The notes: generated by a model from the letters alone, not told the origin. Numbered from the stretch's first letter, positions 1 through 14,300 are shown. The stretch is 64,000 nt of DNA from an uncultured Bacteroidales bacterium (GCA_946406195.1 CAMJJT010000004.1:1-64000); one strand, 5' to 3'. Program-made: numbers and translations.

Positions 1-569
1 TGAACCCGATGGGTGTGCCTTCCCGTATGAACATCGGTCAGATCTTCGAGGCTGTGCTCGGTTGGGCAGGTCAGGAGTTAGGCGTTAAGTTCTCTACTCC
101 TATCTTCGACGGTTGTACGATGGAGCAGCTCGACGAGTGGACCGACAAAGCCGGTCTGCCGCGTGGAGGTAAGACCCAGTTGTACGATGGCGAGACGGGT
201 GAACCGTTCGACCAGATGGCTACTGTGGGTGTGACCTACTTCATGAAACTGGGTCACATGGTAGATGACAAGATGCACGCCCGTTCCATCGGTCCGTACA
301 GTTTGATTACCCAACAACCGCTTGGTGGTAAGGCGCAGTTCGGTGGTCAGCGTTTCGGTGAGATGGAGGTTTGGGCACTGGAGGCTCACGGAGCCGCTCA
401 TGTGCTGCAAGAGATCCTGACCATCAAGTCCGATGATGTCACCGGTCGTGCCCGTACCTACGAGGCAATCGTCAAAGGTGAGAACTTCCCGACTCCGGGT
501 CTGCCCGAGTCGCTCAACGTGCTCCTGCACGAGCTGCAAGGTCTCGCACTCAGTATTAATATGGAATAA
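1..569 (+). CDS. rpoB: DNA-directed RNA polymerase subunit beta, C-terminal part (truncated at window start)
   Basis: Reading frame is open from the window edge (..[27 protein letters not shown]..., ..[35 protein letters not shown]); directly precedes rpoC. Confidence 0.96.
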   Translation, partial: NPMGVPSRMNIGQIFEAVLGWAGQELGVKFSTPIFDGCTMEQLDEWTDKAGLPRGGKTQLYDGETGEPFDQMATVGVTYFMKLGHMVDDKMHARSIGPYSLITQQPLGGKAQFGGQRFGEMEVWALEAHGAAHVLQEILTIKSDDVTGRARTYEAIVKGENFPTPGLPESLNVLLHELQGLALSINME

Positions 570-584
570 GATTGGAGGACAATT

Positions 585-3500
585 ATGGCTTTTAAACAAG
601 AAAATAAGAAAACCGGTTTTACCAAGATCACTATTGGTCTGGCTTCTCCCGATGAGATCATGCAGATCTCGTCCGGCGAGGTGCTCAAACCGGAAACGAT
701 TAACTATCGTACTTACAAGCCCGAACGTGACGGTTTGTTCTGCGAGCGTATCTTCGGTCCTACCAAGGATTATGAGTGCCATTGCGGTAAATACAAACGT
801 ATCCGTTACAAAGGTATCGTCTGCGAGCGTTGTGGCGTGGAGGTAACCGAGAAGAAAGTACGTCGTGAGCGTATGGGTCACATCAAGCTGGTGGTACCCG
901 TTGCACACATCTGGTATCTGCGTTCGCTGCCGTCTAAGATGGCTGCGCTGCTCGGTATCCCGACCAAGAAACTGGAGTCCGTCATCTATTACGAGAAATA
1001 CCTCGTTGTACGTGCCGGCGCTTTGGAGGGTCAGGAGATCGGCGAGAAGCACGAGACCGATAAGAACCGTCTGCCGATTGAGAACAAGATGCTGCTTGAT
1101 GAGGATCAGTACCAGCAGGTATTGGCAATCATCCCGGAGGGCAATGAATTGCTGGAGGATACCGATCCGAACAAGGTCATTGTCAAGATGGGTGCCGAGG
1201 CAGTGTATGAGCTGCTCTGCGGTCTCAATCTGGACGAACTGAGCTATGAACTGCGCGCTACGGCGGACAAATCGACTTCCGTACAGCGTCGTCAGGAGGC
1301 ATTGAAGCGTCTGCAAGTGGTAGAGGCATTCCGTGCTTCGAACGGTAAGAACCGTCCGGAGTGGATGATCCTCCAAGCGCTGCCTGTCACTCCTCCGGAG
1401 CTCCGTCCGCTCGTGCCGCTGGATGGTGGACGTTTCGCTACCTCCGACCTCAACGACCTCTATCGTCGTGTGATCATCCGTAATAACCGTCTCAAACGTC
1501 TCGTTGAGATCAAGGCGCCGGATGTGATCCTCCGTAACGAGAAACGTATGTTGCAGGAGGCAGTGGATGCGCTCTTCGACAACAGCCGTAAGACCACGGC
1601 AATGAAATCCGATGCCAACCGTCCGCTGAAATCGCTCTCTGATTCGCTCAAGGGTAAACAAGGACGTTTCCGTCAGAACTTGCTCGGTAAACGTGTGGAC
1701 TACTCCGCGCGTTCGGTTATCGTCGTAGGTCCGGAGCTCAAGATGCACGAGTGCGGTCTGCCCAAAGAGATGGCTGCCGAACTCTATAAGCCGTTTATCA
1801 TCCGTAAGCTCATCGAGCGTGGTACGGTGAAGACCGTCAAATCCGCGAAGAAGATCATCGATCGTCGCGAACCGGTGATCTATGAGATCCTTGAGCACGT
1901 GATGGAGGGTCACCCTGTACTGCTGAACCGTGCTCCGACACTGCACCGTCACGGTATCTTGGCGTTCCAGCCGAAGATGATCGAGGGTAAGGCTATCCAG
2001 CTCCATCCGCTCGCTTGTGCCGGATTCAACGCCGACTTTGACGGTGACCAGATGGCGGTGCACTTGCCGCTGAGCAATGAGGCTATCCTCGAGGCACAAT
2101 TGTTGATGTTGGGATCGCATAATATCCTTGACCCGGCGAACGGAAACCCGATCACCGTACCGTCGCAGGATATGATCCTCGGTCTCTATTATATTACTAA
2201 GGAACGCGAGGGTGTGAAAGGCGAAGGACTCGTCTTCTACTCCGAGGAGGAGGCACTCATAGCGCTCAACGAAGGAAGAGTAGATATCCACGCAAAGGTC
2301 AAAGTGCGTATCAACGGCGAACTGATCGAGACGACTCCGGGTCGTGTCATCGTTAACCAATACGTACCGGCTGAGTTGGGGTATCAGAACGTCCTGATGA
2401 AGAAAGGTGCTGTCAAGTCCATCATCTCCAAGGTCATCAAGACCTGCGGTGTGGCACGTGCGGCACAGTTCCTCGATGATATCAAGGACCTCGGTTATTA
2501 CCGTGCTTTCCGCGGAGGTTTGTCCTTCAACTTGAACGATATCCTTATTCCGGAGGAGAAGAAAGCCCTCATCGACAAGGGTAACGATATCGTGGATCAG
2601 ATCACCGAGCTCTATAACGAAGGTGAGGTATCCGACGATCAGCGTTACCGTCAGGTGGTAGATACATGGAAGCAGATCGACGGCGAGATGACGACGATCC
2701 TCATGGACCACATGAAGTCTGCCGACCAAGGATTCAACTCCGTTTATATGATGATGGATTCGGGTGCCCGTGGTAACCAACAGCAGATCAAACAGCTGGC
2801 AGGTATCCGTGGTATTATGGCGAAGCCGATGAAGGCGGGTGCTGTAGATACGCGTCCGGATATCGAGAACCCTGTCCTCGCTAACTTTAAAGAGGGTATG
2901 TCCGTGTTGGAGTACTTCATCTCTACCCACGGTGCCCGTAAGGGTCTTGCTGATACCGCTTTGAAGACTGCCGATGCCGGTTATCTGACCCGTCGTCTGG
3001 TCGATGTATCGCACGACGTGATCATCAATGAGGAGGACTGTGGTACCCTCCGTGGTCTGACCGCACGCGCTATCAAGGATGCTAACGGTCATACCATCGC
3101 TTCGCTTACACTCCGTATCCTCGGTCGTGTCTCGGTACACGATATCCTCGATAACGAAGGTAACCTCATCGTGGCTGCAGGAGAGGAGATCCGCGAGGCA
3201 CAATGCGAGGCGATCGAGGCTGCAGGTATCGAAGAGGTAGAGATCCGTTCCGTGCTCACCTGCGAATCCAAACATGGTGTCTGCGCGAAGTGTTACGGAC
3301 GTAACCTTGCTTCCCGTAAGATGGTGCAGAAGGGTGAGGCTGTCGGCGTCATCGCTGCACAGGCGATCGGTGAGCCGGGTACGCAGTTGACCCTCCGTAC
3401 CTTCCACTCGGGAGGTCTTGCCGGAGGTGCGGCTGCACAAGGTACGTACGCTCTTACCCGTGAAGGAATCGTTGAGATCGAAGATCTCCGTACGATCACT

Positions 3501-4877
3501 ACCGCTGCCGGTGACGTTATCATCGTCAGCCGTCAGAACGCGATGACCCTCAAGGATGAGAAGACAGGTGTTATTCTCTCTAACTTCGATATCCCGTACG
3601 CAGCCAAACTGCTGGTTACTCCGGGTGAGAAATACGAGAAGGGTACGGTTATCTGCGAATGGGATCCGTATAAGACCCCGTTGATTATCGAGCAAGACGG
3701 TTTCATCAAATACGAAGACGTCATCGAGGGTGTTACCTCCAAGACCGAAGTCGATGAGCAAACCGGTAAGCGCGAGGTATCGATCACCGATACGAAAGAC
3801 AAGACCAAGATGCCGCAAGCACATATCGTGGACAAGGATGGCAATATTATGCGTACCTACAACCTGCCGGTGAAGGCTTCTCTGATCTTCACGGACGGCG
3901 CGGAGGTACATATCGGTGACACCTTGTTCTCCATGGCACGCGCTACCAACAGCGGCGGTGATATCACCTCCGGTCTGCCGCGTATCACGGAGCTCTTCGA
4001 GGCGCGTAACCCGTCCAACCCCGCTGTAGTGGCTGAGATCGACGGTGAGATCTCCTTCGGTAAGATCAAACGTGGTAACCGTGAGCTCTTCATCACCTCC
4101 AAGCTCGGTGAGCAGAAGGCTTATCTCATTCCTCTGTCAAAGCAGATCCTCGTACAGGAAGGCGACTATGTGCGCGCCGGTGTAGCGCTCTCCGATGGTT
4201 CGATCACGCCCGAAGATATTCTGGCTATCCAAGGACCGACTGCCGTTCAGGACTATATCGTTAACGAGGCACAGGCGGTTTACCGTATGCAGGGTGTGGA
4301 AATCAACGATAAGCACTTCGAGATCATCGTACGTCAGATGATGCGTAAGGTAGAGATCGTCGATCCGGGTGACACACGTTACCTTGAGGGCGATGTCGTT
4401 GACAAACTCGACTTTCTCGAGGAGAACGACCGTATATGGGGTCGTAAGGTGGTTACCGACGCCGGTGCATCGGAGAACCTCCACGAGGGTCAGATTGTGA
4501 CGGCGCGTCGTCTCCATGACGAGAACTCCAGTCTCCGTCGCCGCGATAAGAAACTCGTTAAGGCACGTGACGCAGAGTGCGCGACCGCGAAACAGATACT
4601 TCAGGGTATCACCCGTGCAGCGCTCGGCACGAAGTCCTTCATGTCCGCTGCCTCCTTCCAAGAGACAACGAAGGTGCTCAACGAAGCCGCTATCCGCGGA
4701 CGTGTCGATTACCTCGAAGGAATGAAGGAGAACGTGATCTGCGGTAACCTCATTCCTGCCGGAACGGGTCTGCGCGAGTTCGCAAAGATTACGGTCCATA
4801 ACCAAGAGGAGTATGCCGCTATCCAAGCTGCCCGTGAGGCAGCCGAGGCAGCCCTCAACGGTGAGGATAAGTTCTAA
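585..4877 (+). CDS. rpoC: DNA-directed RNA polymerase subunit beta'
   Basis: 1430 aa with [12 protein letters not shown] catalytic motif and zinc-finger cysteines ([22 protein letters not shown]). Confidence 0.98.
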   Translation: MAFKQENKKTGFTKITIGLASPDEIMQISSGEVLKPETINYRTYKPERDGLFCERIFGPTKDYECHCGKYKRIRYKGIVCERCGVEVTEKKVRRERMGHIKLVVPVAHIWYLRSLPSKMAALLGIPTKKLESVIYYEKYLVVRAGALEGQEIGEKHETDKNRLPIENKMLLDEDQYQQVLAIIPEGNELLEDTDPNKVIVKMGAEAVYELLCGLNLDELSYELRATADKSTSVQRRQEALKRLQVVEAFRASNGKNRPEWMILQALPVTPPELRPLVPLDGGRFATSDLNDLYRRVIIRNNRLKRLVEIKAPDVILRNEKRMLQEAVDALFDNSRKTTAMKSDANRPLKSLSDSLKGKQGRFRQNLLGKRVDYSARSVIVVGPELKMHECGLPKEMAAELYKPFIIRKLIERGTVKTVKSAKKIIDRREPVIYEILEHVMEGHPVLLNRAPTLHRHGILAFQPKMIEGKAIQLHPLACAGFNADFDGDQMAVHLPLSNEAILEAQLLMLGSHNILDPANGNPITVPSQDMILGLYYITKEREGVKGEGLVFYSEEEALIALNEGRVDIHAKVKVRINGELIETTPGRVIVNQYVPAELGYQNVLMKKGAVKSIISKVIKTCGVARAAQFLDDIKDLGYYRAFRGGLSFNLNDILIPEEKKALIDKGNDIVDQITELYNEGEVSDDQRYRQVVDTWKQIDGEMTTILMDHMKSADQGFNSVYMMMDSGARGNQQQIKQLAGIRGIMAKPMKAGAVDTRPDIENPVLANFKEGMSVLEYFISTHGARKGLADTALKTADAGYLTRRLVDVSHDVIINEEDCGTLRGLTARAIKDANGHTIASLTLRILGRVSVHDILDNEGNLIVAAGEEIREAQCEAIEAAGIEEVEIRSVLTCESKHGVCAKCYGRNLASRKMVQKGEAVGVIAAQAIGEPGTQLTLRTFHSGGLAGGAAAQGTYALTREGIVEIEDLRTITTAAGDVIIVSRQNAMTLKDEKTGVILSNFDIPYAAKLLVTPGEKYEKGTVICEWDPYKTPLIIEQDGFIKYEDVIEGVTSKTEVDEQTGKREVSITDTKDKTKMPQAHIVDKDGNIMRTYNLPVKASLIFTDGAEVHIGDTLFSMARATNSGGDITSGLPRITELFEARNPSNPAVVAEIDGEISFGKIKRGNRELFITSKLGEQKAYLIPLSKQILVQEGDYVRAGVALSDGSITPEDILAIQGPTAVQDYIVNEAQAVYRMQGVEINDKHFEIIVRQMMRKVEIVDPGDTRYLEGDVVDKLDFLEENDRIWGRKVVTDAGASENLHEGQIVTARRLHDENSSLRRRDKKLVKARDAECATAKQILQGITRAALGTKSFMSAASFQETTKVLNEAAIRGRVDYLEGMKENVICGNLIPAGTGLREFAKITVHNQEEYAAIQAAREAAEAALNGEDKF

Positions 4878-4898
4878 GGTGCAACCGCAACCTAACAC

Positions 4899-4928
4899 AA
4901 AAAAATCGCTCTTCGGGGCGATTTTTTT
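4899..4928 (+). terminator. Intrinsic terminator after rpoC
   Basis: AAAAAAATCGC-TCTTCGGG-GCGATTTTTTT hairpin with T-tract. Confidence 0.8.
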
Positions 4929-4956
4929 GTTAATTATCAAGATCCGAAACAATTTT

Positions 4957-5107
4957 ATCTATGTTTATCGCTTTTGCAGGCTTTGACTCGCAGAGTGCGG
5001 AGTTGGGGGTAAAAACTATCCGGGAGTTTACTCACGAGGAGTTTTTAGCAACAAAAGACGCATAGCGCAAAGCGCAAAAGCCTGCAAAAGTATAAATCTA
5101 TGTTTAT
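4957..5107. repeat. Structured intergenic element: 12-bp direct repeats outside a 14-bp perfect inverted repeat, with nested inner hairpins
   Basis: ATCTATGTTTAT at 4957-4968 and 5096-5107; CTTTTGCAGGCTTT (4971-4984) pairs with AAAGCCTGCAAAAG (5077-5090); inner TAAAAACT (5010-5017)/AGTTTTTA (5040-5047). Confidence 0.6.
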
Positions 5108-5130
5108 GTTCGTAACCATCCATCAAAAAG

Positions 5131-5160
5131 GAAAAAGCGTCCAAATGGGCGCTTTTTCTT
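5131..5160. terminator. Terminator-like hairpin
   Basis: GAAAAAGCG-TCCAAATGGG-CGCTTTTTC, perfect 9-bp stem. Confidence 0.65.
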
Positions 5161-5274
5161 TTGGTCGTTGGTCGAAGGAAAAGGGATATTTAAGGAACAG
5201 TTTGTAAAAAGATTGACTCTTCGTAAGTTTTTGACCCTTAAAAATGTACTAAACGTAAATAAATGCCCGTACGT

Positions 5275-5306
5275 ATTGCCTACGTGTGGGTATTTTTGTA
5301 CCTTTG
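5275..5306 (+). promoter_or_regulatory. Bacteroidetes-type promoter for the 3345-aa surface protein
   Basis: ATTG-N20-TACCTTTG upstream of ATG 5329. Confidence 0.75.
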
Positions 5307-5328
5307 CACAATTTTTTGAGATTAAGGT

Positions 5329-8300
5329 ATGAAAAAAGTTTGTTTGTTGAGATGTAATAAGGTACGCCTATTTAGTTCTCTTTTGGCGCTATTTATCTCT
5401 GTTTCTATGTACGGAGTCGGTTTCACGCCGACGGATGGTGGTTTGGTGGTGAATCTCCAGCCCGGTCAGCGTATTTTGCTGTCCACAATGATTGACCACG
5501 ATAACAATCCCGCTACTCCGGACGAGGAGTTCTTCGTCTGTCATTACCCCGGTCATACAAAAGATCGTTTTAACTATTTTAAATATCAAAGTGGAAATAC
5601 GCTGAAGTTGGTTCCGCAGGATGAAGGTGCTACGGAACCGGCTATTACATCCATTTGGACGATTGATACTGCTACGGTTCGTGCTCCGGTGAAACGGTTA
5701 GGCGGTATCGCTTATACCATGTGGAGTACGCTTCCTAATGGAGAAAGTTGGTCGATCAAGATAACTAATACGTTTAAAACGCAAGGATCGATGACAAAGC
5801 GTAGAGAAAACAGCTTGGCCAATGATGGTGAACTTGCCGATGTGGTTTTTGTTTTTCCGACCAATGATGCGTCGGTTACGTCTTTTGACCCGAATAATAC
5901 GTTAAAAAAAGGAGGAAAGTTCAACGGCGCAAAAGGGCATGGATTCTTGGGCTTGCCTTATCATGAGGTGTATTGGCTCGATATTCCCAAAGGCAACTCG
6001 CCTAATTCCTATACGAATGCATCGTTAGTAGGTTTTAATACGACGAAGAAGTCCGTAGTTTATGCTGTGGATGGTACGAAGCAGGAATCCGCTAAATCCG
6101 GTCAGGCATTATATGCTTTTGCAGATAATAAGCACAAACCGACGCAGCGTACGCTCTTCCGTCTCTATATGCTCGATGATCCGTACGAGTCCTCCTGTCC
6201 GGATTCGTATTATTTTGCTTTTAACGAGCAGGATTACAAGAAATACCGTATAAATAGTGATGAAAAAAAATGGCCACAGACCTCCAGTGATAGTACGGCA
6301 ACAAAGAAGAAGATCTACACCATCGATCATCAGCTTTGTATGTCGCGGCAGGGCGACACGAAATACTATCAGACCGACTGGATGAATGTACCGAATCTCG
6401 ATAGCGTGTATTACTATGTGGGTTACAAAGATAATTATCGCAGCAAAACGGCTGGGGATAACTTCAATTCGATGTTTACGAAGTTGGAGGAACTGCCGCT
6501 TCAATACATGGACGGTCTTTCTGCTCCGCGTGGTGCGTTCGGTCGCATGATTATCGATACAACCCAGACGGACGAAAACAACCTCGGTGTCGTTTTCCGT
6601 CCGGCGGGTGTGTTCCTGCGAACCAATACGGGGCGAAATATTGAGATGCACCCGGAGCCGGGAGACACGTCGTGGATCTGTAATGAGATGTGGACCATCA
6701 CGGCGGAGTACGCTGCTCTTAAGATCAAAGCGACCCTCTATTCCGGTTCGGAATTTAGTCCGACTGACGAAGGCTTTGATATCAAAGGTTGGAGTGATAC
6801 GGTACCAGGTACGAGTGTGCCGGTTGTCGGTGGCGGTTCCGTCATCGGTTGCTCCGGATGGGCGCGCGTTTATACCAATAAGAGTACTACAAACGGCGGT
6901 TTGGAGTTTGTGCCGGCAGATGCAACCCGTTCGGTTAAGTATGACAATAATGGTCACTTCGGCGATACGATCGCTACGGGTTATCCCTTGTATGGAAAAA
7001 CGAAAGTGGAAGTACAAGCCCCCCGTCTCCTTCAGGGATATGAGTTTACGGGATGGAATACGGAAGCGAATGGCACCGGAACAACTTATCATCCGGGCGA
7101 CTCAATCGACCTCAGCACCGTACATAACCAGACCCTCTATGCCATCGCAGAGTACAAAGGCGGTATCGGTATCGCGATTTCCTTCATTCACCCGACGGAC
7201 AAGAAACGCTATTTCTTGACCCACCCGGGTACGGCAGCTCCGCGTTTTGCGCGAGCTCGCTATATCGAGGATTGGACGAATGCCTGGCAGGGTATGGCGA
7301 ACGCAGAGAATGTGGACCCCCACTATCTGACTACCTATCGGTTAATAGGAGAGAATGAAGGTTGTGACGAGTGTACGGAGAACGATAAGGTCTTTGATCC
7401 TCGTCGTGAGACGGTGAAAGGCGTGGAGGACTCCGTTATTTTCTACGAGCACTTCTCTCCGGAAAATGAGGAATATCCGGGTTTGTATTATCAAACTCCG
7501 AATACCATATTGGCAAATACAACTTGGGCGGGTTTGTTCAAATCCTCCAAAGGATGGCCTGAACCGATGCATCCCTGTATAGACAGTACCAAGCTCTTCT
7601 CGACCCACTATCTGAGAGGATTTGACGGTGACGTAGCTTCGATAGAAAAGGCAGAACGCTCAAATAGCGGCGAACCGTATATCCAGTATAACACTTCCGA
7701 TCGCTCGTTTAACGGTGTGGCTTCGGAAGCCGAAGGAACGGATTTTATGCTCTCCGGTGTGGGCGTGAAGGATGCCCATTATGTCATTCTTCCGGATACC
7801 GCGGATAAAGAAAATCCGTGGATTGATGAGATTGTTTTCGATTATCACAGCGGCGAGCAGAGTGAACAGGAGGTATGGTCTAAGCTGATAGGTAAACAAC
7901 TCTTGCTCCAGATGACGATAGGCGATAAGATCGTTTATTTCCACCCGAATGAGGCGAAGACGAAAACGACGGCGACGGATCTGTGGCTCTCCCACGATTA
8001 TCGTATCGCGCAAACCTTTAGTTATATCCGCGACTCGCGCGTGGAGGGTTTAGGAACGGTGGACGAGGCGGACAAGCCTCATATGAGCGAGGTGGGTGAC
8101 GAGTTTGGTCGTTTGATTACCTCGGGTGTCAACAGTCCGATAGACGTACTGTATGAGGGTAAATATATTGATATCATAGATACACTTCGTATCACGCTTC
8201 GCCCCATGGCGAATAGTCATATCAAGGAGTATTACGGCCGTTGGAAGGAAGGCGCACCCGGGCTGCATGTCAACCCCGATGGCTCGCGGTATCGCGATAT

Positions 8301-11300
8301 TCTCATCCGTACCAATACCTATCACCACGGTGCAATTAAGGAGAAATGGGTGCTCACCCCCGTTTATCCAACCTATACCTTCAGCCCGTTGGCTGACGCT
8401 AAGAAGACGCTGCACTTTACCCTCGATAAAGTGCGTTCACGCCAATTATTGGACGAGAATGGCAAAGTGATGGCAGAGAAGATATTAAGTTCCGATGAAT
8501 ACACCTCTTCGTTGCGGTTAACGGTGGGAGGTTGTTCGTTCACAAGCGGTAGTCCGTCCGCTTATTTCAGCGTGGTGGAGGCAGAGACGCGTGACGATTA
8601 TGTGACCCTCAAGACGACAGCGGATAATACATCCGGCTTAAATCACGATACCCTCGTCATCAATAGTACAGTTACGATTGATGACGTATCCTATCCGGTT
8701 GAGGGAAGAGTACCTTTGATGCAGATTGACATGGAGGAATCGGAGCTGGTATGGTCTGGTATTCTAAACGACAAGCGCTATTTCATTATGGCGTGTGATA
8801 CCGGAATCATCTTCCGCCAATTTGAGGAAAAAGGCGGTACGCTCTACAAGAAAGAGGATGGTGCGACACAACTGGTGAAAGGTTCGGCGGATGCAAAAAA
8901 CAGTGACACCAAGTATATCACGCCGTGGAAATATGCATACGTGAATCAAGCCCTTCAACAATTAACGCTGAAAACCGAATACGGTATCGACAAATACCTC
9001 GTTGTAGCAGCAGATGTGCCGCGCCTCGATGATAGTGATCCGACCGCATGGACGTATGATCATGTGAATGTCTATACGAACGAGAACTCGAACTTCGAGG
9101 AGCAGGTTAAACTCAAGTATGGTACTAATAATTGGCTGAAACTCACGGAGATAGACGGAAAACCGAGACTGACCGTGACTGAAAATAAAGACAATGCTAC
9201 GGTCTTCTCTTGGACCTATCTGCTCCACGAGTATAATCTTACGAACAATGGCCCTTATCCGAATAAGCCCTATCTGGAGTTTGGCTATAACAGTAATACG
9301 AGTGCTTCCGTTCAGACGAGATACAAGGCTTTCCGCATCTACTCGATGTTAATCAATAACAAGCTCACCTACTGCAGTCGTGAGGATGAGAATGATCTTG
9401 CGGACCTGCTTACCGGTGATTGGAAGACGGATACGACGATCAACATCATCCGTGACAGCCGTTTCAGTTCGGGAGCGAGCGGACTGAGCCGCACGACCAA
9501 TAGTGAACTCACTACCACGGTGACGTCGTCGGGAGATAGTCCGCTTGGCGCTTATGCCACCAATATCGTTGATACACTCGATGTGCAGATATCCCTCAAA
9601 GACGGCGCACCGGAATATCGCTTCAAGGGTGATTGGAGCAGTTTTAGTTCCGTGGAGGATGCACATCTCAAGATACCTCTTATAAGAAAGACTTATCATG
9701 AGGCGCCTTATGACTCGCTCGTCTGTCTTGTGGATGACGATGCGTATAGCTATACCTTCCCGCCGGAGATTATAGCCAACGAAAATGACACCTTCCAGTT
9801 TGTACTGCATACCTATCATCGTGAGGGTACGAATGTCTTGGATGTAGAAAACCACGTGGTTTCTTTTACCGGTACGGGAGATGATCATACCAAGGATATG
9901 GACTTCACCAATCCTGCTTTGTCGGAGATTCGACTGATAGATGAGTATGGAAATACGCCGGGGTGGTGTGAGATCATACGGAAAGGCAAGAACACAATCA
10001 CCGTGCGATGCAAAGAGAATGGTGTCCGTGCGCCGCGTGCTGCGAATATCTACATCGCCTATACGATGGAGGTGCATGAAACATGGCGGTATGTCAATTT
10101 CCGTCTCCGTGTGGCGCAAAGAAGCCGATACAGTTATGACGGCAACCAGACACTGACCCATACCGGTGGAGCGTCGGGTGACAACTTAAAAAATGGAGTG
10201 CAGCAAGTACATGAGAACAAGCGTATTCTCTATTATTATAACGCATCGGGCGGAGAACAATCCGAGGATCAGCGTGTCGAACTGCCGGTTCGTGAGCGTA
10301 ACTTCTATGGCTGGTGGCGTTGGTATAGAGAGGGCAGAGATGAGAAAGGAAATGATGTATCGGATATGGACCTTCCCGACTCGTTGTGGGCGACTGGATA
10401 TGGTCCTACCAATACCGGTAAATGGAACTACCCCTTCCGTACCATCGGAGGTAATGTGCTTAATCCCCGAAAAGGCGAGGACGGACAACCCGATTCTATT
10501 TATGTCACTCAAGGACGCTATACGGTCTTCCATTATAAATCGATAGACTACGGAGCGCGAAATGATCCGCCGTCTAAGAACCCGTCGGTCTATCCGCCTG
10601 TTGATAAAAAGGTGTTGACTTATGCTGTGGATATCAGTAACTATTACGACAACTTGCCGCTCTCGATGAGTTCGTATAACAACGTCGATGTGGCGAAGCT
10701 GGATACCATGTCTGAGATCTTAGAGCCGACTCTTTCTCTTCGCGAGATATTCGAGCTTCACCCGTGGACTGAGATGGCGGATACGATGCAGCATTATAAA
10801 TACCATAAGGATGCGGCGTATGCAGGTCAGAAATACATGGAGGATCATGTGGTACGTGCTCCGATAGGAAATCGTCTGTTGCTAAAGACTGAACAACGCT
10901 ATAACTACGATAACCTTCGCGAGCAGAAGCACTCGGAGTCTCTTTTGGGCTACTACATGAAGGATGACAACTGGTACACCGGTGGTTGGGATGCTGCGCG
11001 TAAGGACTCAATGATTTGGTGTGGAGGATGGGATGCCGATTGTATCTGGTACATCTATAATAAAAAGGAGGATACTTATACCAGAATTGACTCGAAACCG
11101 ACCAAGGACGATGACTTCCTCGTCGTGAACGCAAAGACGAATATCACTTCTCCTTCGGGAGTTGATACCGTGATTTACTGTCTCCGTGCAAAGAGTATCA
11201 GAACAGATCAAGCAGGAACGGTTGGTGAGCCCGATGATCCTGTCGTGGGCGACTCGGTATATAATATCTGCCGCTACACGATTATCTACCATCGTAAGGA

Positions 11301-14300
11301 GAAGTTCGGTCCGCAGATAGAGACGGATGGCAAAGCGATTATTACGAATGAAGAGATCGATGAGCACTTCGATGTGTTGGAGCGGTTGGACTTCGATTAT
11401 AACAAACCCGGAAAAGAGTATCAGCTTTATCCGCATCCTCTGCAGTGGTCAGACGCTTCGTATGGATTTACTTATCCTCTGAACCTGAACATTATACACA
11501 ACCGTCTCCACGCGCAGGAGGATTTCCCGAATATGGGTGAGTATGGCTTGGTAAATCGTATCCCGTATTCGGATTACTGGTATAAGATGGAGCAGCACGG
11601 CGGTGCCGAGAACGGCTATATGATTTACTGCGATGGTATGGCTTCTGCCGGTCAGGTAGCTGCCCTCTCCTTGGAGTCTCACCTATGCGAGGGTCAGAAA
11701 CTCTACTTCTCCGGCTATGTAGGAAACCCGGGTAACGAGAACGGAAAGACATGCCCGAACTTCCTCTTTTCTGTACAAGGATCGAAGGATGGTGCCGATT
11801 GGTATGATATCACATCCTATATGACGGGAGATGTCCCTCAATCCAACAAATGGTACCAGATCTATTTCCCAATAGAGATGGATAAAGACTATACCAATTA
11901 TCGCGTACGCGTATTTAATATGGCATCCAATAACGATGGTAACGACTTCATTATTGATGATATGCGTATCTTTGCTACCAAGCCGCCGTTGATGGTTTAT
12001 CAGGCCAACACAACCTGCAAAGCCGATAACGAAGCCGATTCGCTGACCCACATCGTGCTGCGTCTGGATTATCAAGGATTTACGGAGGATGCTTATATTG
12101 AAGGAAAAGTATCGAATGAGTTCTATACCATCATGGATGTGTCGAAAACCAATGATACGACCTTCTTGAAATTAGAGGATCAGTATTACAACGAGGATAC
12201 GCTCAAAGCCGTACCCCCGCATACCAAAGATACGCTTTATGGTCAGATTCCTTTGCCCGATAGATACTATCATCCGCTTCATGCCGATTCAATCTTCCCG
12301 AACTTGCAGGAGTTGGTGAATAAATTTGAGAGGACTTTTGATGCGCATGTACTGGATCCGAGTGTAGTTGTCTTCCGTGAGGGCTATATCTACGAGCACC
12401 TCGACGACTCGATCCGACCCGTATTGTATATCATCCACTCCGCAAAGATGTCGGGAGATCATACGTACACGGTTCACATGTCGAATTCTGAGCACACGCT
12501 GATGTCCAGTAAGTGTGCCATGACCCGCTCCCTCAAGGTGAGAAACCGTATTGTTTTGACCCTCAACGGTGAGGAGAAGCCTGACAAAGAAGTGACGGAA
12601 ATGTGTAATAACACGACCTATGATGTCTCGCTACATGTCAAAGGTACGCTGCTCCTCGATAGCGTAGCACCGATTGAGGTCACCGGTACCTGTTATAACG
12701 ATTGGCTCCTCTACGGTGATACCACGAAGGCTACCAGCGCAACGACGTACGGCTATAAATATGAAGATATCGTCAAAGTGATACGCGATATTCTCAGGGC
12801 AGATAACGAGCATGGTACCAATGCAAACCAGTTTGCACAGAGTTTTGCCGATGTCAGCAAATCGGAGATGAGAAAAGTGCAGCTGGATAGAAATATTACT
12901 ATAACAGGCGATGTGCACCCTTATACGATCCTCTCGCATCTGGTGAATAAAGGATATCTAACCCTCTATAAATCCTCGCTGTCGATTGTGACGCCGGTTG
13001 ATTCAACGGTCAAATATACCATCTTCCCGATACCGGGTACCGGTTCGGAGGTGATGAAGGATATGAATATAGAGGTTTGTCCGACGCCTATCCAGATTTC
13101 TCTTGAGTCGAGTATCGGTGGAGGTCTTCCGCTGATTATCGGAGGTCTGAAACGTCCGGAGTCGGAGTTAGGTACCCCGATTACCGTGCTGGCGGACGAG
13201 TTGCATGCAAATGAAGAGTTGGCGATACCGATTGACTCGTTGATGCTCGATTCGTACGGCAACAGGGCTGTAGCGATGAAGCAAATCGATTTCCTATCCA
13301 CCAACGATCCTGAATTCAGGGAAGGAATCCATACCTTGGGTCTTGTGCCGGATAGATTATGGAATCTGGAGCACGGAGGTAGCAATGACGGCTATTACAC
13401 CAACGGCAATGATACGCTGATGGTGGTTCCATCGCCTTCTACCAACTATCGTATGCGCCCAGGATATAGCTATACTTTTGGTATCGAGATGATGACCAGC
13501 TCCGGAGCATCCGGTTGGGCAGGCGAAGACGGTTGTCCGGTGGGAATAGTGCCGTTCACGGTTAGCGTTGTACCCGATTACCTGAGATGGGAGCCGCATG
13601 ACGTGAACGATAACCGATGGAACAATCCCGATAACTGGATTGGTATTAATCCCGATAACACCTTGATTCATGAGACAGCGAACTTTGCTCCGCTGGCATC
13701 TACCTATGTGCTCATCCCGCCGATGACAGATGGCATGCCTTATCCGGTATTGCCGGAGACGATTCCGTTTGAGGATTCGATCCAGCAGGTAGGATTCCAG
13801 TATAACAGGTGCAAATCGATTCGTTTCCTGCCGGGCGGTGCGCTGAGTCAACAACAGCGTCTGGAGTACGACAGTGTGATTGCGGACATGAGCATGCCGT
13901 ATAATAAATGGGCGCTGCGTGCCACGCCGATAGAGGGACTTCTGTCGGGAGATATTTTCATGGCGGATGCAGACATCACCGGTGAGACGCCTATTTGGGC
14001 GGTAGGTCCATTCGATGCCGCGGGACGTACCCATACAACAGGTAACGCATCGTTCTATCTATCGCTCTATAATACGCAGACAAAACGTATTGGTAATCCT
14101 TCTTTTGAAAGCGACACCGTGCGTACCGCGGATGATTCGTGGTCGAAAGTGACCAACGCGATGAGGTTACCGCTGAAACCGGCACAGGGATGGGCTGTTT
14201 ATGCCCGTACGAAGTCCAAGAATGCGGCAGAGGTGCGTTTGCCGAAGAACGATGATGTATATTATTACTTCACCACCTCCGGAAATGTTGTCTGGGACCG

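Noticed and set aside
570-584. GGAGG Shine-Dalgarno-like sequence before rpoC
   Set aside because: Noticed as unusual for Bacteroidetes, but a single match in a 15-nt gap can be chance.
78-3911. 1277-aa minus-strand ORF antisense to rpoB/rpoC
   Set aside because: Mirror ORF caused by strong codon bias in rpoC; product is Leu/His/Arg/Thr-rich without domain-like pattern; rpoC on the plus strand is certain.
5096-5206. Second small ORF starting at the right direct repeat (MFMFVTIHQKGKSVQMGAFSF..)
   Set aside because: Runs through a terminator hairpin and has no promoter; not credible as a gene.
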